Shown here: positions 1-8,623 of the stretch, one piece after another
How the letters are laid out: every line of letters starts with the position of its first letter
How positions within the stretch are numbered: the first letter of the stretch is position 1
Assembly: GCA_002787775.1 (NCBI GenBank)
Contig: PCUW01000056.1
Span: forward strand, 52,700-116,699
Origin: Bdellovibrionales bacterium CG12_big_fil_rev_8_21_14_0_65_38_15
GTDB taxonomy: Bacteria; Bdellovibrionota; Bacteriovoracia; Bacteriovoracales; Bacteriovoracaceae
Length of the DNA stretch: 64,000 nucleotides
Direction: 5' to 3'
Translations under genes and position numbers: made by a program
Notes under the pieces: model-generated
Databases searched by the model: none
The model's input: only the letters and a program-made list of their open reading frames with translations
What the model was told of the DNA's origin: nothing

Positions 1-1308
1 TCCACCAATTTGACGTTTACCAGTTCTAAGAGTGGCACGACCTGAGTTTTTATATAAAAGAGTCATGGCTGAAGATCGTTGTGAACTGTCGCCGCCCCAA
101 ATATACTTTCCACGGCCAGCAGCTGTATTATCGACAGTATCTCTAGCAGAAACACCACCATCAGTGAAAACATAAATAAGAACATCTTTTTGCTTTAACT
201 TAGCAAGTTGAATGACTTGACCAATAAGTTCTCCGGCTTCAAAGTCTCTTGTTTCACCACGACTTCTGTCACCAGTGTGGTAGTCATATCCACCTTTTTC
301 AATGGTTCCTGCTCCAATATGTCCATCAAGAACCATCTTTGCAATTGTAGCCGTCTTTCTTTTATCACCATTATCAAGAGCTCCAAAAGCTTGCATAACA
401 AGTGGGTCTTGAGCCGGATCAATTTCAGCTGAAGAGTAACGTCCAATTAAGTCTTGAGTTTGAATATATCCACACTCAACAAGGGTTTTAATTTGATCTG
501 GTAGAGTCAGATTATCAAAACGTTGAAGATGGTTTTCGCTCATTCGCTCAACTGCTTTTAATACTTTTTGTACATTAGCATCAGAGGTGACTTGTGAAAG
601 TCTTCCAGCACTGACAAGAGCTAAGGCATCGGTAGGAGAGTTAAGGCTTACCGGCTGCTTGGCAGGATTGATTGAAGCTCTTGGAGAATCAGATCGCCCA
701 CCAGACTGAGAATTTCTTGTACCGGCCAGATGACCTAAGTCACCTGTTGCACCTGCTTTGGCCAACCAATACATTGGGTTGTGCGGATTGTTTCCGGTAT
801 CATCAGCCGAAGATGTACAAAATATACCGCCTTCAACTCTAGATCTAGCGACGTTGTCAGTTTTTGAAACAATGCCTCTTAAAAAGCCTGAGTCGCTATG
901 AAACTTAAGTCCAAGTTGTGAGTCAATTTGATTCGGTTTATCAGGAGTCATGTCAGGAGGAAGACCCAGAGACATATAATCGCTTGGCGCTAAAAAATCC
1001 ATCTGACCATTACTATTACCAACGATAACGTTTGAGCCTGCGATATTACATCCACCTGAAAGATCAAAAATAATAACTGGTATATTTGTATTTAAAGCAG
1101 GAAGACCACCGCAGGCGAGTGGAGTCTGTGCCATGGCAAGACTACTTGGAGATCTACCAAGCAAAAGATCTAACATGCTTGGCGCTAATGCCCAGGCCGT
1201 TCCGGCTATAAAACCCTTGGCAAGAAAATCGCGACGTGAAGTCGGAGCATGATTTTCAATCTTGATTGGGCCTTCTAGTTCTTCTTTAGATTTTTTCTTA
1301 ATACTCAT
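1..1308 (-). CDS. Tat-exported DUF1501-like protein, C-terminus cut by window edge
   Basis: The frame runs open from an ATG at 1308 to the left edge, so the 3' end lies outside. After a lysine-rich start the protein has a twin-arginine motif, SRRDFLAKG (Arg25-Arg26), followed by a hydrophobic stretch and MAQ, which suggests Tat export of a folded, possibly cofactor-bearing protein. Downstream there are motifs such as FDLSGG near residue 80 and VFTDGG near residue 390. The layout (Tat signal, family-like FDLSGG, partner with a CxxCH motif) recalls DUF1501 proteins; the family call is by resemblance only. It is the third gene of an operon, 10 bp after the lipoprotein-like gene. Function unknown. 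Confidence 0.65.
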   Translation of the reverse strand, partial: MSIKKKSKEELEGPIKIENHAPTSRRDFLAKGFIAGTAWALAPSMLDLLLGRSPSSLAMAQTPLACGGLPALNTNIPVIIFDLSGGCNIAGSNVIVGNSNGQMDFLAPSDYMSLGLPPDMTPDKPNQIDSQLGLKFHSDSGFLRGIVSKTDNVARSRVEGGIFCTSSADDTGNNPHNPMYWLAKAGATGDLGHLAGTRNSQSGGRSDSPRASINPAKQPVSLNSPTDALALVSAGRLSQVTSDANVQKVLKAVERMSENHLQRFDNLTLPDQIKTLVECGYIQTQDLIGRYSSAEIDPAQDPLVMQAFGALDNGDKRKTATIAKMVLDGHIGAGTIEKGGYDYHTGDRSRGETRDFEAGELIGQVIQLAKLKQKDVLIYVFTDGGVSARDTVDNTAAGRGKYIWGGDSSQRSSAMTLLYKNSGRATLRTGKRQIGG

Positions 1309-1318
1309 AGTCGGCCTC

Positions 1319-2032
1319 TTATAACATGGTGACGTGAGCGCTTGATAAAGCAGCTGTACACGCACCTTTGATAACATTTCTAGTAGTTGTAGAATTACTT
1401 GCTAAACCAATTTTTAATTCTTCAATCAACATCGATAATTCAGCTCTTTCCATATTATATTCAACGAGCTGAGCACTTTGAAGATTCCAAAACCTCATTA
1501 TCATGTCATCGATGATTTTATCTTTCTTTGCACCAGCTAATGCTGTTGCCGAAGCTTCTCCAAAATTAGTTGTAGGCCAAACCATTGTTCTCATTGTTCC
1601 ACTTTCAACAAGTTGATGACAGTACTCTGCTGCAAGTTTAATAATTGAGACTTGATTAACAGCTAAAAATGATTTGATATCGTTTTCACTAGGAAGCTGA
1701 ACTGAAATATCTGCATAAACATTATCTACGTTTCCAGAATCAAAGGGAACACCAGTTAATGCACTCATTGTCATATAAATTTCTTCGAAATTCTTTACAC
1801 CGACGTAAACCTCTTGGGCCACAATTTCTTCCTCGGGCTCAGTTGTGTCTCCTCCACCTTCAACGGCTTGATCATTATTTGGAACTCCATTTGAAGCATT
1901 AGTCATACTTAGTTTTTTATTGACTTTAACTTTAGTCAAACTATCTAGACCACAATGATTAAAGCTTACGAGGACAACGGCCAACATAAAGGTTGTAATA
2001 GATAGGGAGAGTGTTCGCTTGTTTAATTTCAC
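1319..2032 (-). CDS. Putative lipoprotein of unknown function
   Basis: I chose the GTG at 2032: a GGGAGA Shine-Dalgarno lies 6 bp upstream of it, and it starts 2 bp after the stop of the upstream gene. The longer frame begins with a TTG at 2050 that has no such site. The N-terminus is KLNKR followed by a long hydrophobic segment ending in VSFNHCG, so the Cys may be lipidated although Phe-Asn-His before it is not a canonical lipobox. The remainder is acidic then helical, with no family I recognise. It sits between a CxxCH protein and a Tat-exported protein, so it may belong to the same envelope assembly. Confidence 0.6.
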   Translation of the reverse strand: MKLNKRTLSLSITTFMLAVVLVSFNHCGLDSLTKVKVNKKLSMTNASNGVPNNDQAVEGGGDTTEPEEEIVAQEVYVGVKNFEEIYMTMSALTGVPFDSGNVDNVYADISVQLPSENDIKSFLAVNQVSIIKLAAEYCHQLVESGTMRTMVWPTTNFGEASATALAGAKKDKIIDDMIMRFWNLQSAQLVEYNMERAELSMLIEELKIGLASNSTTTRNVIKGACTAALSSAHVTML

Positions 2033-2034
2033 GA

Positions 2035-3162
2035 TTATTCTCCCATACAATTAACAGCCACTTTGGCTATTAGTGTTTTCATATTGTAATTATCAGTTGA
2101 CATAAATTCTTGTCCAAGAGTTGTAATTAAATTTCTTTCTTCATCAGTCATTGGAGATCTTGTACAGGCCATTTCAAATGATCTTTGTGCCATACATTTA
2201 CCAAAAGCTTGGGTTTGAGTTAACATTTGTCCGAAACTTTTCGCACCATTGCCTGATGTTGTTGGACCCCAACCAAGAGTACTATTTTGTCCCATAGTCC
2301 ATAAGTTGACCCATGAATCATCTGTAACTTGGTGACCTTCTGGAAAATAATTGTTGGCGTTTATTTTACTTCTTACGTTTCCTGCTTGATAGACAACTCT
2401 ATTTCCAGTGAAATCATAATAGGCCCAAGCTCCGCCAAGTGCGTCTTGTCCAGCGTGACAGCCAACACAAGTATTTTTATAAGTTCTTGAGTCTCCACCT
2501 GGATCGCGCTCAACATCTCTTCTGACATAAATATCAGGTACGGTAATATCGTGGAGCGCTTCAAAATCATGACATAAGAAATTAATAAATAAAAATCGTG
2601 TCATTCTTCTATTTGTTCCAGCACTAAAAAAGGCTTCACCTGAAGCTCTTGTTGTAATAACACCAGCCGTGGCAGCAATATTATTCATAGCGGATTGTGT
2701 TGTTGGAACAAGATCTGCTTTTAAATCAACTCTTAATCGCTCTAAGTCTTCGTAGTGATCATTGTTATTGTCTTCGTAGGCATCAACATTAGCGAGTCCT
2801 GCTCTACCTATATATAGAATATCTTCAGTAAGGATTTCATTAAATGGTCGATCATCTCTAATCATGCCCAGCACTGTGGCGACGTAGTCATTTAATGGAG
2901 CACGATTTGTTCTCGCTTCATTGGTCCAAGTCTTAATCCAATTCTTAGCTTTAATATTATAAAACTCTGGTCTCTCTAGGGCGACTTTTGCAGCGGCGAC
3001 TTCATCTTGAGCATTGATCAAATTGATCATTTGATTCAACGTAGCCGTTGTTGGAGGAACGCCAGTAAGTCGATTGTGAAGCTTGATCGCTTGTTCTCTG
3101 GGTCCTGACCAAGCATTCATGCTCATACAAGCAAGTGAAAGAACTAATAATTTTCGCATCAT
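2035..3162 (-). CDS. Secreted protein with one c-type haem motif
   Basis: A signal peptide (MRKLLVLSLACMSMNAWS) is followed by a mostly helical protein with one CVGCHAG motif about two-thirds along, the covalent haem attachment signature of c-type cytochromes. A second ATG immediately follows the first; GAGGGC at 3167-3172 supports starting at 3162 or 3159 rather than at an upstream TTG. First gene of a three-gene operon with a lipoprotein-like and a Tat-signal protein. Cytochrome-like proteins of this layout occur beside DUF1501 proteins in several phyla, but their substrate is unknown. Haem attachment is inferred from the motif only. Confidence 0.6.
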   Translation of the reverse strand: MMRKLLVLSLACMSMNAWSGPREQAIKLHNRLTGVPPTTATLNQMINLINAQDEVAAAKVALERPEFYNIKAKNWIKTWTNEARTNRAPLNDYVATVLGMIRDDRPFNEILTEDILYIGRAGLANVDAYEDNNNDHYEDLERLRVDLKADLVPTTQSAMNNIAATAGVITTRASGEAFFSAGTNRRMTRFLFINFLCHDFEALHDITVPDIYVRRDVERDPGGDSRTYKNTCVGCHAGQDALGGAWAYYDFTGNRVVYQAGNVRSKINANNYFPEGHQVTDDSWVNLWTMGQNSTLGWGPTTSGNGAKSFGQMLTQTQAFGKCMAQRSFEMACTRSPMTDEERNLITTLGQEFMSTDNYNMKTLIAKVAVNCMGE

Positions 3163-3327
3163 AACTGCCCTCAAACTAAATAAATCTCACTGGCGTATCG
3201 GGTAGCAGAGGGATAAATTTAGTGAAACAAGTGAAATAATCTATAAATAACTGATATCACAAAGCTGAAATGATTTAGTCGGCTTAGAAACGGCAAAAAA
3301 AGACGATTATTAGTGTCGTTTAATCAT

Positions 3328-3354
3328 AAACTTAGTCACAATATTTAAGTCTAA
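3328..3354 (+). promoter_or_regulatory. Candidate ECF-type promoter upstream of the sigma-factor gene
   Basis: AAACTT (3328-3333) and GTCTAA (3349-3354) are separated by 15 bp, resembling the AAC / GTC elements recognised by many ECF sigma factors, and lie 27 bp upstream of the ECF gene start. This would give the usual positive autoregulation. Short motifs like these arise by chance in AT-rich DNA. Confidence 0.35.
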
Positions 3355-3380
3355 AGCGTAGTTATATTGATGAGGTTCTT

Positions 3381-3920
3381 TTGGTTGACCAAGATTTGAG
3401 TGATGAGGAATTGATGGATCTAATCAAGGCAAACCATATTGGTGCTTTTGAGGAACTCTACGATCGCTACTTTAGTAAGATCTTCAATTACTTAAAAGCC
3501 AAAAGTTCTACTGAGGTTGCTGAAGACTTAACTCAGAATTGTTTTATTAAGGTCTATGAAAAATCATCGACCTACAAAAATGATTTTCCGGTGAGTGCTT
3601 GGATCTATACGATTGCAAAAAACTTATTGATGGATGAATTTAGAAAATCGTCAACAAAAAATAAGTACTTTGAGCGTTTTAAAGAAATGTTTAGCAAAGC
3701 GGATATCATTGAAGCTAAAAATCTTTGGAATGAGCTGATGTTTGATATGCGAGATTTAGATGAAAAGAGTAGAGAAATCTTAATACTTAGATTTAATGAT
3801 GGAATGGATTTTGAAGAAATTGCCCAGAGACTTAATACTAATCCTGTTAATGCGAGAAAATTAGTGAGTCGGGCTTTAAAGACTTTTAAATCTTTTTTAG
3901 AAGTAGGGGATTCCTTATGA
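3381..3920 (+). CDS. ECF-family RNA polymerase sigma factor
   Basis: A 179-residue sigma-70 family protein with only regions 2 and 4. Region 2 spans about residues 18-92, including DLTQNCFIKVY and AWIYTIAKNLLMDEFRK; region 4 spans about 120-175, with SREILILRFNDGMDFEEIAQRL as the helix-turn-helix. Length and layout fit the RpoE/ECF group. The start is a TTG at 3381 with TGAGG 5 bp upstream; I found no better ATG in frame. It overlaps the next gene by 4 bp (ATGA), so the two are translationally coupled, and that gene is probably its membrane anti-sigma partner. Confidence 0.9.
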   Translation: MVDQDLSDEELMDLIKANHIGAFEELYDRYFSKIFNYLKAKSSTEVAEDLTQNCFIKVYEKSSTYKNDFPVSAWIYTIAKNLLMDEFRKSSTKNKYFERFKEMFSKADIIEAKNLWNELMFDMRDLDEKSREILILRFNDGMDFEEIAQRLNTNPVNARKLVSRALKTFKSFLEVGDSL

Positions 3921-4447
3921 AGGAACAGATCAATGAATATAAAAAATTTCTGGCAGATGATACTCAAGCAAGTCTGCAAACTAGACTAAGAGTTAAAAAA
4001 AATGTTTTAAAATATTTGCAACCGCCTTTAAAAAAGCTTTTACCTAAATTTTTATTTTCTTTATCTGCGGGAGGACTTACAACTTTAGCTATATGTCCTC
4101 AGTTTGGCGTTGGGCCTTTAATTCAAGGTCACGGAATTGGTCACGTTTTTATGCAGTTTGGTGAAACCGCTTGTGCTGCATTTTGTGGAGCCTTTTATAT
4201 CTCAATTTCAACGATAGTGGCGCTATTGATCTTAAAGCCCCATGAAAGAATGGTTATTTTTGATTATCACTATCGTTTATTGTCGGGTTTTTCTGTGGCA
4301 ACATTTTTATTATTTATGGTTTTGAATAAATCACTCGAATTACCATCGCTGTATAATTCACCATCTGCTTTTGTTGCATGGCTATTATCGGGTTTGGCAG
4401 CTTCAGCGATCATTTCAAGAGTAAGTTTAAGCCTTACCAAGTCTTAA
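3917..4447 (+). CDS. Four-helix membrane protein, candidate anti-sigma factor
   Basis: A 176-residue protein with a short basic cytoplasmic N-terminus (about 40 residues) and about four hydrophobic segments near 42-60, 85-108, 120-138 and 150-170. Overlap of its ATG with the stop of the ECF sigma gene is the usual arrangement of a sigma/anti-sigma pair. I do not see the HxxxCxxC zinc anti-sigma motif, so the role rests on context. Its 3' end overlaps the convergent MFS gene by 21 bp. Confidence 0.6.
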   Translation: MKEQINEYKKFLADDTQASLQTRLRVKKNVLKYLQPPLKKLLPKFLFSLSAGGLTTLAICPQFGVGPLIQGHGIGHVFMQFGETACAAFCGAFYISISTIVALLILKPHERMVIFDYHYRLLSGFSVATFLLFMVLNKSLELPSLYNSPSAFVAWLLSGLAASAIISRVSLSLTKS

Positions 4448-5590
4448 TAATAAAACGAGACATATAAACTGTAGTAGTGGCACTAGCCCCATTGCATATT
4501 CAATACCTAATAGATCACTTACATAACCAAAGCCTAGGTGCATGAACACTAGGCTTAAACTCACAATTGTAAGAACTGAAGCACTCATAAAGTCGAAACC
4601 AGTAGGAAACTTTTTAGATAACCAGTCCATGGCGACAGGATAAAAGAATGACATCGTTAGACCTAAGAGCGCTAAGAGATATGGGCTGATGACTAAGGAG
4701 CAAATGTAGATCACGATTGAGCTTACACAAGAAAATACAAGCCATCTCTGGCTTGCTCCTTTAATGGGTAGAATAGTAAATAGCAGTCGACCTAATAAAA
4801 GTAGCAAAAAGAAAAAAGATAAAGTCGTTCTTGCGGTATCTAGTGAAATGGCATGTGAAGTATTGAGATAGAGTACCAATCGCGTTGAAACAACGATCTC
4901 CGAAGCAACATAAAATCCAAACACACTTCCAAATGATAAGCGATTGATAAAGGGAGTTGGAGCAATAAGCTTAACCTTTGGCTTACTCTTATCAATAGAC
5001 TCATGCTCGTACTTAGTACTAAAAATAATTGAGCTCACAAGCATGAATAAAGGTATAAAGGCGAGATACTTAAAGAAGCTTGTCCAAGAGTTTTGAGTAG
5101 CTAAAAAAATATTGAGTATGATAGGAGCTGACAACGAGCCTATGCCGTAAACCGAGTGTAGCCCCGAAAAAAACTGACGTCTAAATTCCTCTTTTGTACC
5201 TCGGGCGATGAGAATATTCATCGTTACATTCGACATTCCCATCCCAAAACCCATAAGTAGAGAAGAAAGGTCTAAAAGAAATAGTCCATTCCCTAAAGAG
5301 TATCCAAAAAGATAAGAGGAGAGACTCATGAGAAAAAGTGCAATATGGGTAGCATGAATGGCTTCAATGGCTGGGAGCCACCACTTTGCAGTTAAGTTAG
5401 CCAGTAAACCTGAAAAAGAAGCTAAAGCGAAAATCCAAGAACCACGAGCGGCATCTATATTAAAGTCAGCTAATATTTCAGGATAAATAGGACCACGAGA
5501 ATTATCAAGAACAGATTGAAATAATAAAAGTGAGTAGGCAAGGATGATAAAAGCCCACTTCACTTCAATATTTATAACTTTTTTAATCAA
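4427..5590 (-). CDS. Major facilitator superfamily transporter
   Basis: A 387-residue polytopic protein with about 12 hydrophobic helices. The N-terminal half includes DNSRGPIYPEIL after helix 1 and MGFGMGMSNVTMNILIARG around helices 4-5, and a basic central loop (KYEHESIDKSKPKVKL) divides two six-helix bundles. It resembles FucP/NarK-like MFS carriers but the substrate cannot be read from sequence. The only upstream start is a TTG at 5590 inside the end of the preceding small gene, consistent with coupled translation; a GTG ten codons later is possible. It converges on and overlaps the candidate anti-sigma gene. Confidence 0.8.
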   Translation of the reverse strand: MIKKVINIEVKWAFIILAYSLLLFQSVLDNSRGPIYPEILADFNIDAARGSWIFALASFSGLLANLTAKWWLPAIEAIHATHIALFLMSLSSYLFGYSLGNGLFLLDLSSLLMGFGMGMSNVTMNILIARGTKEEFRRQFFSGLHSVYGIGSLSAPIILNIFLATQNSWTSFFKYLAFIPLFMLVSSIIFSTKYEHESIDKSKPKVKLIAPTPFINRLSFGSVFGFYVASEIVVSTRLVLYLNTSHAISLDTARTTLSFFFLLLLLGRLLFTILPIKGASQRWLVFSCVSSIVIYICSLVISPYLLALLGLTMSFFYPVAMDWLSKKFPTGFDFMSASVLTIVSLSLVFMHLGFGYVSDLLGIEYAMGLVPLLQFICLVLLLRLGKA

Positions 5591-5879
5591 AAAGAATTAC
5601 GTCTGAAACTTGGTCTCTTACAAGATAACCAGAAATTTGAGTTATTTTTTGGCAATTTTCTTCTTGTGTTTGAATCAAAAATCCTTCTGATAAAACTTCT
5701 TCTTCATCTAAAGGGCAAATGATTGAAGGAGTAAAATGAGAAAACTCAATTACTTTTACTAAACAGCTTGTTCCATTAAATGTCGTTTCAACTTGAGGTG
5801 CTATGAACTGAGCTTCTTGTTTACAGGCAAAAGAATTGAATGATGCTAAAATGAGTACTGAAAATAATACTTTTTTCAT
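5583..5879 (-). CDS. Small secreted cysteine-containing protein
   Basis: A 98-residue protein with a clear signal peptide (MKKVLFSVLILASFNSFA, then Cys). Four cysteines follow the hydrophobic core, at about positions 19, 39, 55 and 76, so disulfides in the periplasm are likely. The first Cys follows FNSFA, which could also be read as a weak lipobox. No family recognised. It is the first gene of a pair with the overlapping MFS transporter. Confidence 0.6.
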   Translation of the reverse strand: MKKVLFSVLILASFNSFACKQEAQFIAPQVETTFNGTSCLVKVIEFSHFTPSIICPLDEEEVLSEGFLIQTQEENCQKITQISGYLVRDQVSDVILFD

Positions 5880-6000
5880 ATTGGCTCCAACGCATGAGAA
5901 TCATTGCAAAGTTGGCTTTTAGTACCATAAAAACAAGATGATGGAAGGAAAAAGGGAGATAATTAAAAAAGTTAATGAAATCCTAATAATGGGACTGTAA

Positions 6001-7524
6001 TTATTTCACAAATTTATAGATGACTTTGATCCCGTCCTTTGAAGACTCCTCTAAAATGCCTAATTTTGACCATTCTTTAAGTAGTAAGCTGGCATTTGTT
6101 TTCTTCGTTCCTAGGATGTCCTCCAGCTCTTGTCTGGTGAAGGATTTTGTATGGGCGCTCACAAAATGGTAATGACCTTGAAAGTCTAATGCCATCGGTA
6201 AAATTATTGGAAAGATATCTAATTCAAAAATATCAATTTGATGGATTTGATTATTTACAGTTAATGGAATTCCTTTTTTGCGAAGATATTGAACTAGTTT
6301 CTTGAGTCGTTCTTTGCCACTTTGCCAGTCCCAAAAGTCCTGTCGATAAATAAAGTCAATGAGTGCGAATTCATGAATGCCAATTGGGCCAGAACCAACA
6401 GCAGCAATAATCGCTCTTATTTGAATTTCTGTGAATGTTTCTCTTTCTTGACCTTTCTTTTCAACGCCAGAATACAAATCAAGGACATTGTCTAATGCAT
6501 TCATATCAAGATCGGTATACGCCATTGGAATGACATCGTCTTTTGTGATGTACCAACAGTCATGACTTTCAACATACTGTGCACTTTTTTCTATTCTTGC
6601 ATGGAGTGGGTAAGGTGATTTGTTAATAGGCTTACCTAAAAGATATGAAAAACTATGAATACAAGAATGGGCGCGAATGGCAATTCTTGAGGGCATCTCA
6701 ATTTCAAGTTGATTTTTCTCCATCCAATACAAAACAGTGAGTTGAGATTGAGGTTGAGATAGCGGATGATGAAGAACGTCCCAAGCAATATTTAGTAATC
6801 GCTTTGATTCCTCTTTTTCTCCCATTTGGCCTTTAATCACTGCTTGCCATAAGAAAACATAGGCTTGATCTTTGTTTCTTTTTTCTGTCCCAAATATTTG
6901 TATTGCTTCTTCTATAAATTTTTGTCCATTTTCATAATCTCCGCTAATGATATGAATCCTTGCAAGATTTTGAAAATACATAGCCTTAAGAGTGTCATTT
7001 TCTGGACTTAAAAGGGCGATATTTTTATGTGCAAGTAGCTTCGCTTTTTCGATATGACCACAAGCTTCAAGACAGGCGACAAGATGCAACTCAAGATAAA
7101 TCTTTGTTGCTGGCTCCTTACTATTAGCTACAATTTTTTCAAAAAGAGGAAGTGCTTCATAGTACCTGGCGCTCTCATAAAAAATGAAAGCTTTGTAGGT
7201 TTCTAGCGAGAAGTGGTAGCCTGCGAGATCGATTTTTTGATGATCTAGGTGTTCAATGGTTTTTTCTAAAAGGCGCCTGGCTACGTATGTTGCTCCTAAA
7301 AAATTGAGCATATAAATAGCTCGAATTTGGAGGCAGAATTCCTCGGGCGAAAGCAAATGAAAGTCAGCCGGTGCAGCAATCTTTCCTAAAACTTTCATGG
7401 CCTGTACAGGCATTCCTAGCCATTGAAGTTCATGAGATAGCTTTAATTTTTGTTGGATTGATAATCCTTTTTTATTAATTAAAGTCGAGACGACCTCTTG
7501 GGCCAACTTAAAGTCCCCTCGCAA
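6001..7524 (-). CDS. TPR-like protein with C-terminal winged-helix domains
   Basis: About 500 residues. Residues 1-260 are amphipathic helices in TPR-like pairs, for example YFQNLARIHIISGDYENGQKF. The last ~150 residues look like two winged-helix segments, QIRAIIAAVGSGPIGIHEFAL... and SFTRQELEDILGTKKTNASLLLKEW near the end. This suggests a regulator that binds DNA or protein partners, but no ligand is evident. The start is doubtful: the first conventional in-frame codon is the TTG at 7524, yet the helix pattern continues upstream (LIQAQQAILRGDF), and a CTG at 7581 would include it; an in-frame TAA lies just before. Divergent from the secreted-protein gene at 7649. Confidence 0.65.
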   Translation of the reverse strand: MRGDFKLAQEVVSTLINKKGLSIQQKLKLSHELQWLGMPVQAMKVLGKIAAPADFHLLSPEEFCLQIRAIYMLNFLGATYVARRLLEKTIEHLDHQKIDLAGYHFSLETYKAFIFYESARYYEALPLFEKIVANSKEPATKIYLELHLVACLEACGHIEKAKLLAHKNIALLSPENDTLKAMYFQNLARIHIISGDYENGQKFIEEAIQIFGTEKRNKDQAYVFLWQAVIKGQMGEKEESKRLLNIAWDVLHHPLSQPQSQLTVLYWMEKNQLEIEMPSRIAIRAHSCIHSFSYLLGKPINKSPYPLHARIEKSAQYVESHDCWYITKDDVIPMAYTDLDMNALDNVLDLYSGVEKKGQERETFTEIQIRAIIAAVGSGPIGIHEFALIDFIYRQDFWDWQSGKERLKKLVQYLRKKGIPLTVNNQIHQIDIFELDIFPIILPMALDFQGHYHFVSAHTKSFTRQELEDILGTKKTNASLLLKEWSKLGILEESSKDGIKVIYKFVK

Positions 7525-7648
7525 GATAGCTTGCTGGGCCTGTATTAAAATATCCTGTGGGGTTTGCTCTTGAGTCGCCAGTTTTCCATCTCTTTGAAAT
7601 TAAAGAATTCTTATAAATTTTCCGATACCTACTTAACGGTAGAGATGA

Positions 7649-8425
7649 ATGATCAATAAAGCCTTGTTTATATTATTTTTTTTAATATCACCCGCTTTTG
7701 CTAGCGACGGATTAGGTATGGGTGGAGGTCCACCTGCGGATATTATTAATCCTATTTTGAGACCAGTTGTCCCAACAGATTCACTCAATATTCCTGGTAT
7801 CAACAGATTGATAATTCCAAATCATGCCGTTATTTCAACTGAAGGTATCGTTTGCCATGAAAGTGAAACGCTTTACCAATCTTCAATTCAAACTAGTGAA
7901 GTCTTAAGACGTTGGCCTTTAAGTGAAGAAGCAGATTGTATGGAGCCACTTAAAGATTTTAGTCAAAAGCTATCACTTGCTAGAGCGCCATTGGCTTTGT
8001 CTTTTGCAACATTTATTGATGGATTAGAAAAACATCTTAGTGGTAATGCCTTAAGATGGAAAAATTGTGGCTCAAATTGCAGCGCTTCAGTGACTAGTAG
8101 TGCAAGCTGTAATAATCCTGAGGTTTTAATTAAGAAAACGACTAACTTAATTTCACATTCCGATTCATACGAACTTAATAAGTCATTATGGGATAAATTA
8201 TCTAAAAAACAGCCAAGAGTTTGTGCGGCGACAGTTGTTGATCTTTGGCTTACTTCTCATGTCGCGGACAAATCAAAGCGCTCTGAGATTGTGAATGATT
8301 TCTTTTCGGCAAGATTCCACGCTAATAGTGAAACATCACTACGTTGTTTTGATCCTACAGCAGCTACAGTTCCATTTGATTCTTTAGATGGGCAAATTCA
8401 AAATATTTTACTTCAAATTAGATAA
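7649..8425 (+). CDS. Secreted protein of unknown function
   Basis: A 258-residue protein with a signal peptide (MINKALFILFFLISPAFAS) followed by a glycine-rich GLGMGGGPP linker. The mature part has eight or so cysteines, including CGSNCSASVTSSASC, suggesting an oxidised extracytoplasmic protein. No family recognised. The stop is followed after 5 bp by a strong stem-loop (8431-8494) that either ends its mRNA or starts a separate small RNA. Confidence 0.6.
   Translation: MINKALFILFFLISPAFASDGLGMGGGPPADIINPILRPVVPTDSLNIPGINRLIIPNHAVISTEGIVCHESETLYQSSIQTSEVLRRWPLSEEADCMEPLKDFSQKLSLARAPLALSFATFIDGLEKHLSGNALRWKNCGSNCSASVTSSASCNNPEVLIKKTTNLISHSDSYELNKSLWDKLSKKQPRVCAATVVDLWLTSHVADKSKRSEIVNDFFSARFHANSETSLRCFDPTAATVPFDSLDGQIQNILLQIR
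8397..8425 (+). promoter_or_regulatory. Possible promoter for the structured RNA
   Basis: TTCAAA (8397-8402), a 17-bp spacer and TAGATA (8420-8425) would start transcription about 6 bp downstream, at the first base of the stem-loop at 8431. Each hexamer matches the sigma-70 consensus at about four to five of six positions, and the elements lie inside the end of a coding sequence, so support is modest. Confidence 0.3.
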
Positions 8426-8430
8426 ACAAA

Positions 8431-8530
8431 GGAATGACCATCATTTCTTAGGTTTGGGGAACCATGAGAAGAAGAGAGGGTTGATGGCCATTCCTCTGGG
8501 TTAACTGGTTACCCTGCCAACCTTTTTTCT
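8431..8530 (+). ncRNA. Candidate small structured RNA or 3'-UTR structure
   Basis: GGAATGACCATCA (8431-8443) pairs with TGATGGCCATTCC (8482-8494), 12 of 13 positions. Inside it, 8444-8450 pairs with 8465-8471 including two G-U pairs, and GGTT (8451-8454) pairs with AACC (8460-8463) around TGGGG. A weaker second hairpin (GGTT at 8499, AACC at 8519) is followed by six T, as at a Rho-independent end. The region lies between convergent genes and does not match SRP RNA, tmRNA, 6S or RNase P core motifs that I know. It may instead be the terminator region of the preceding gene. Confidence 0.4.
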
Positions 8531-8623
8531 TGTGTGCGATATGTACCTCTGTTGGTCTAAAAAATAGGGGAGAAATATAGGTCGACCTATTACATCTCTT
8601 TAAATTTTAATAAGTTAGATTAA

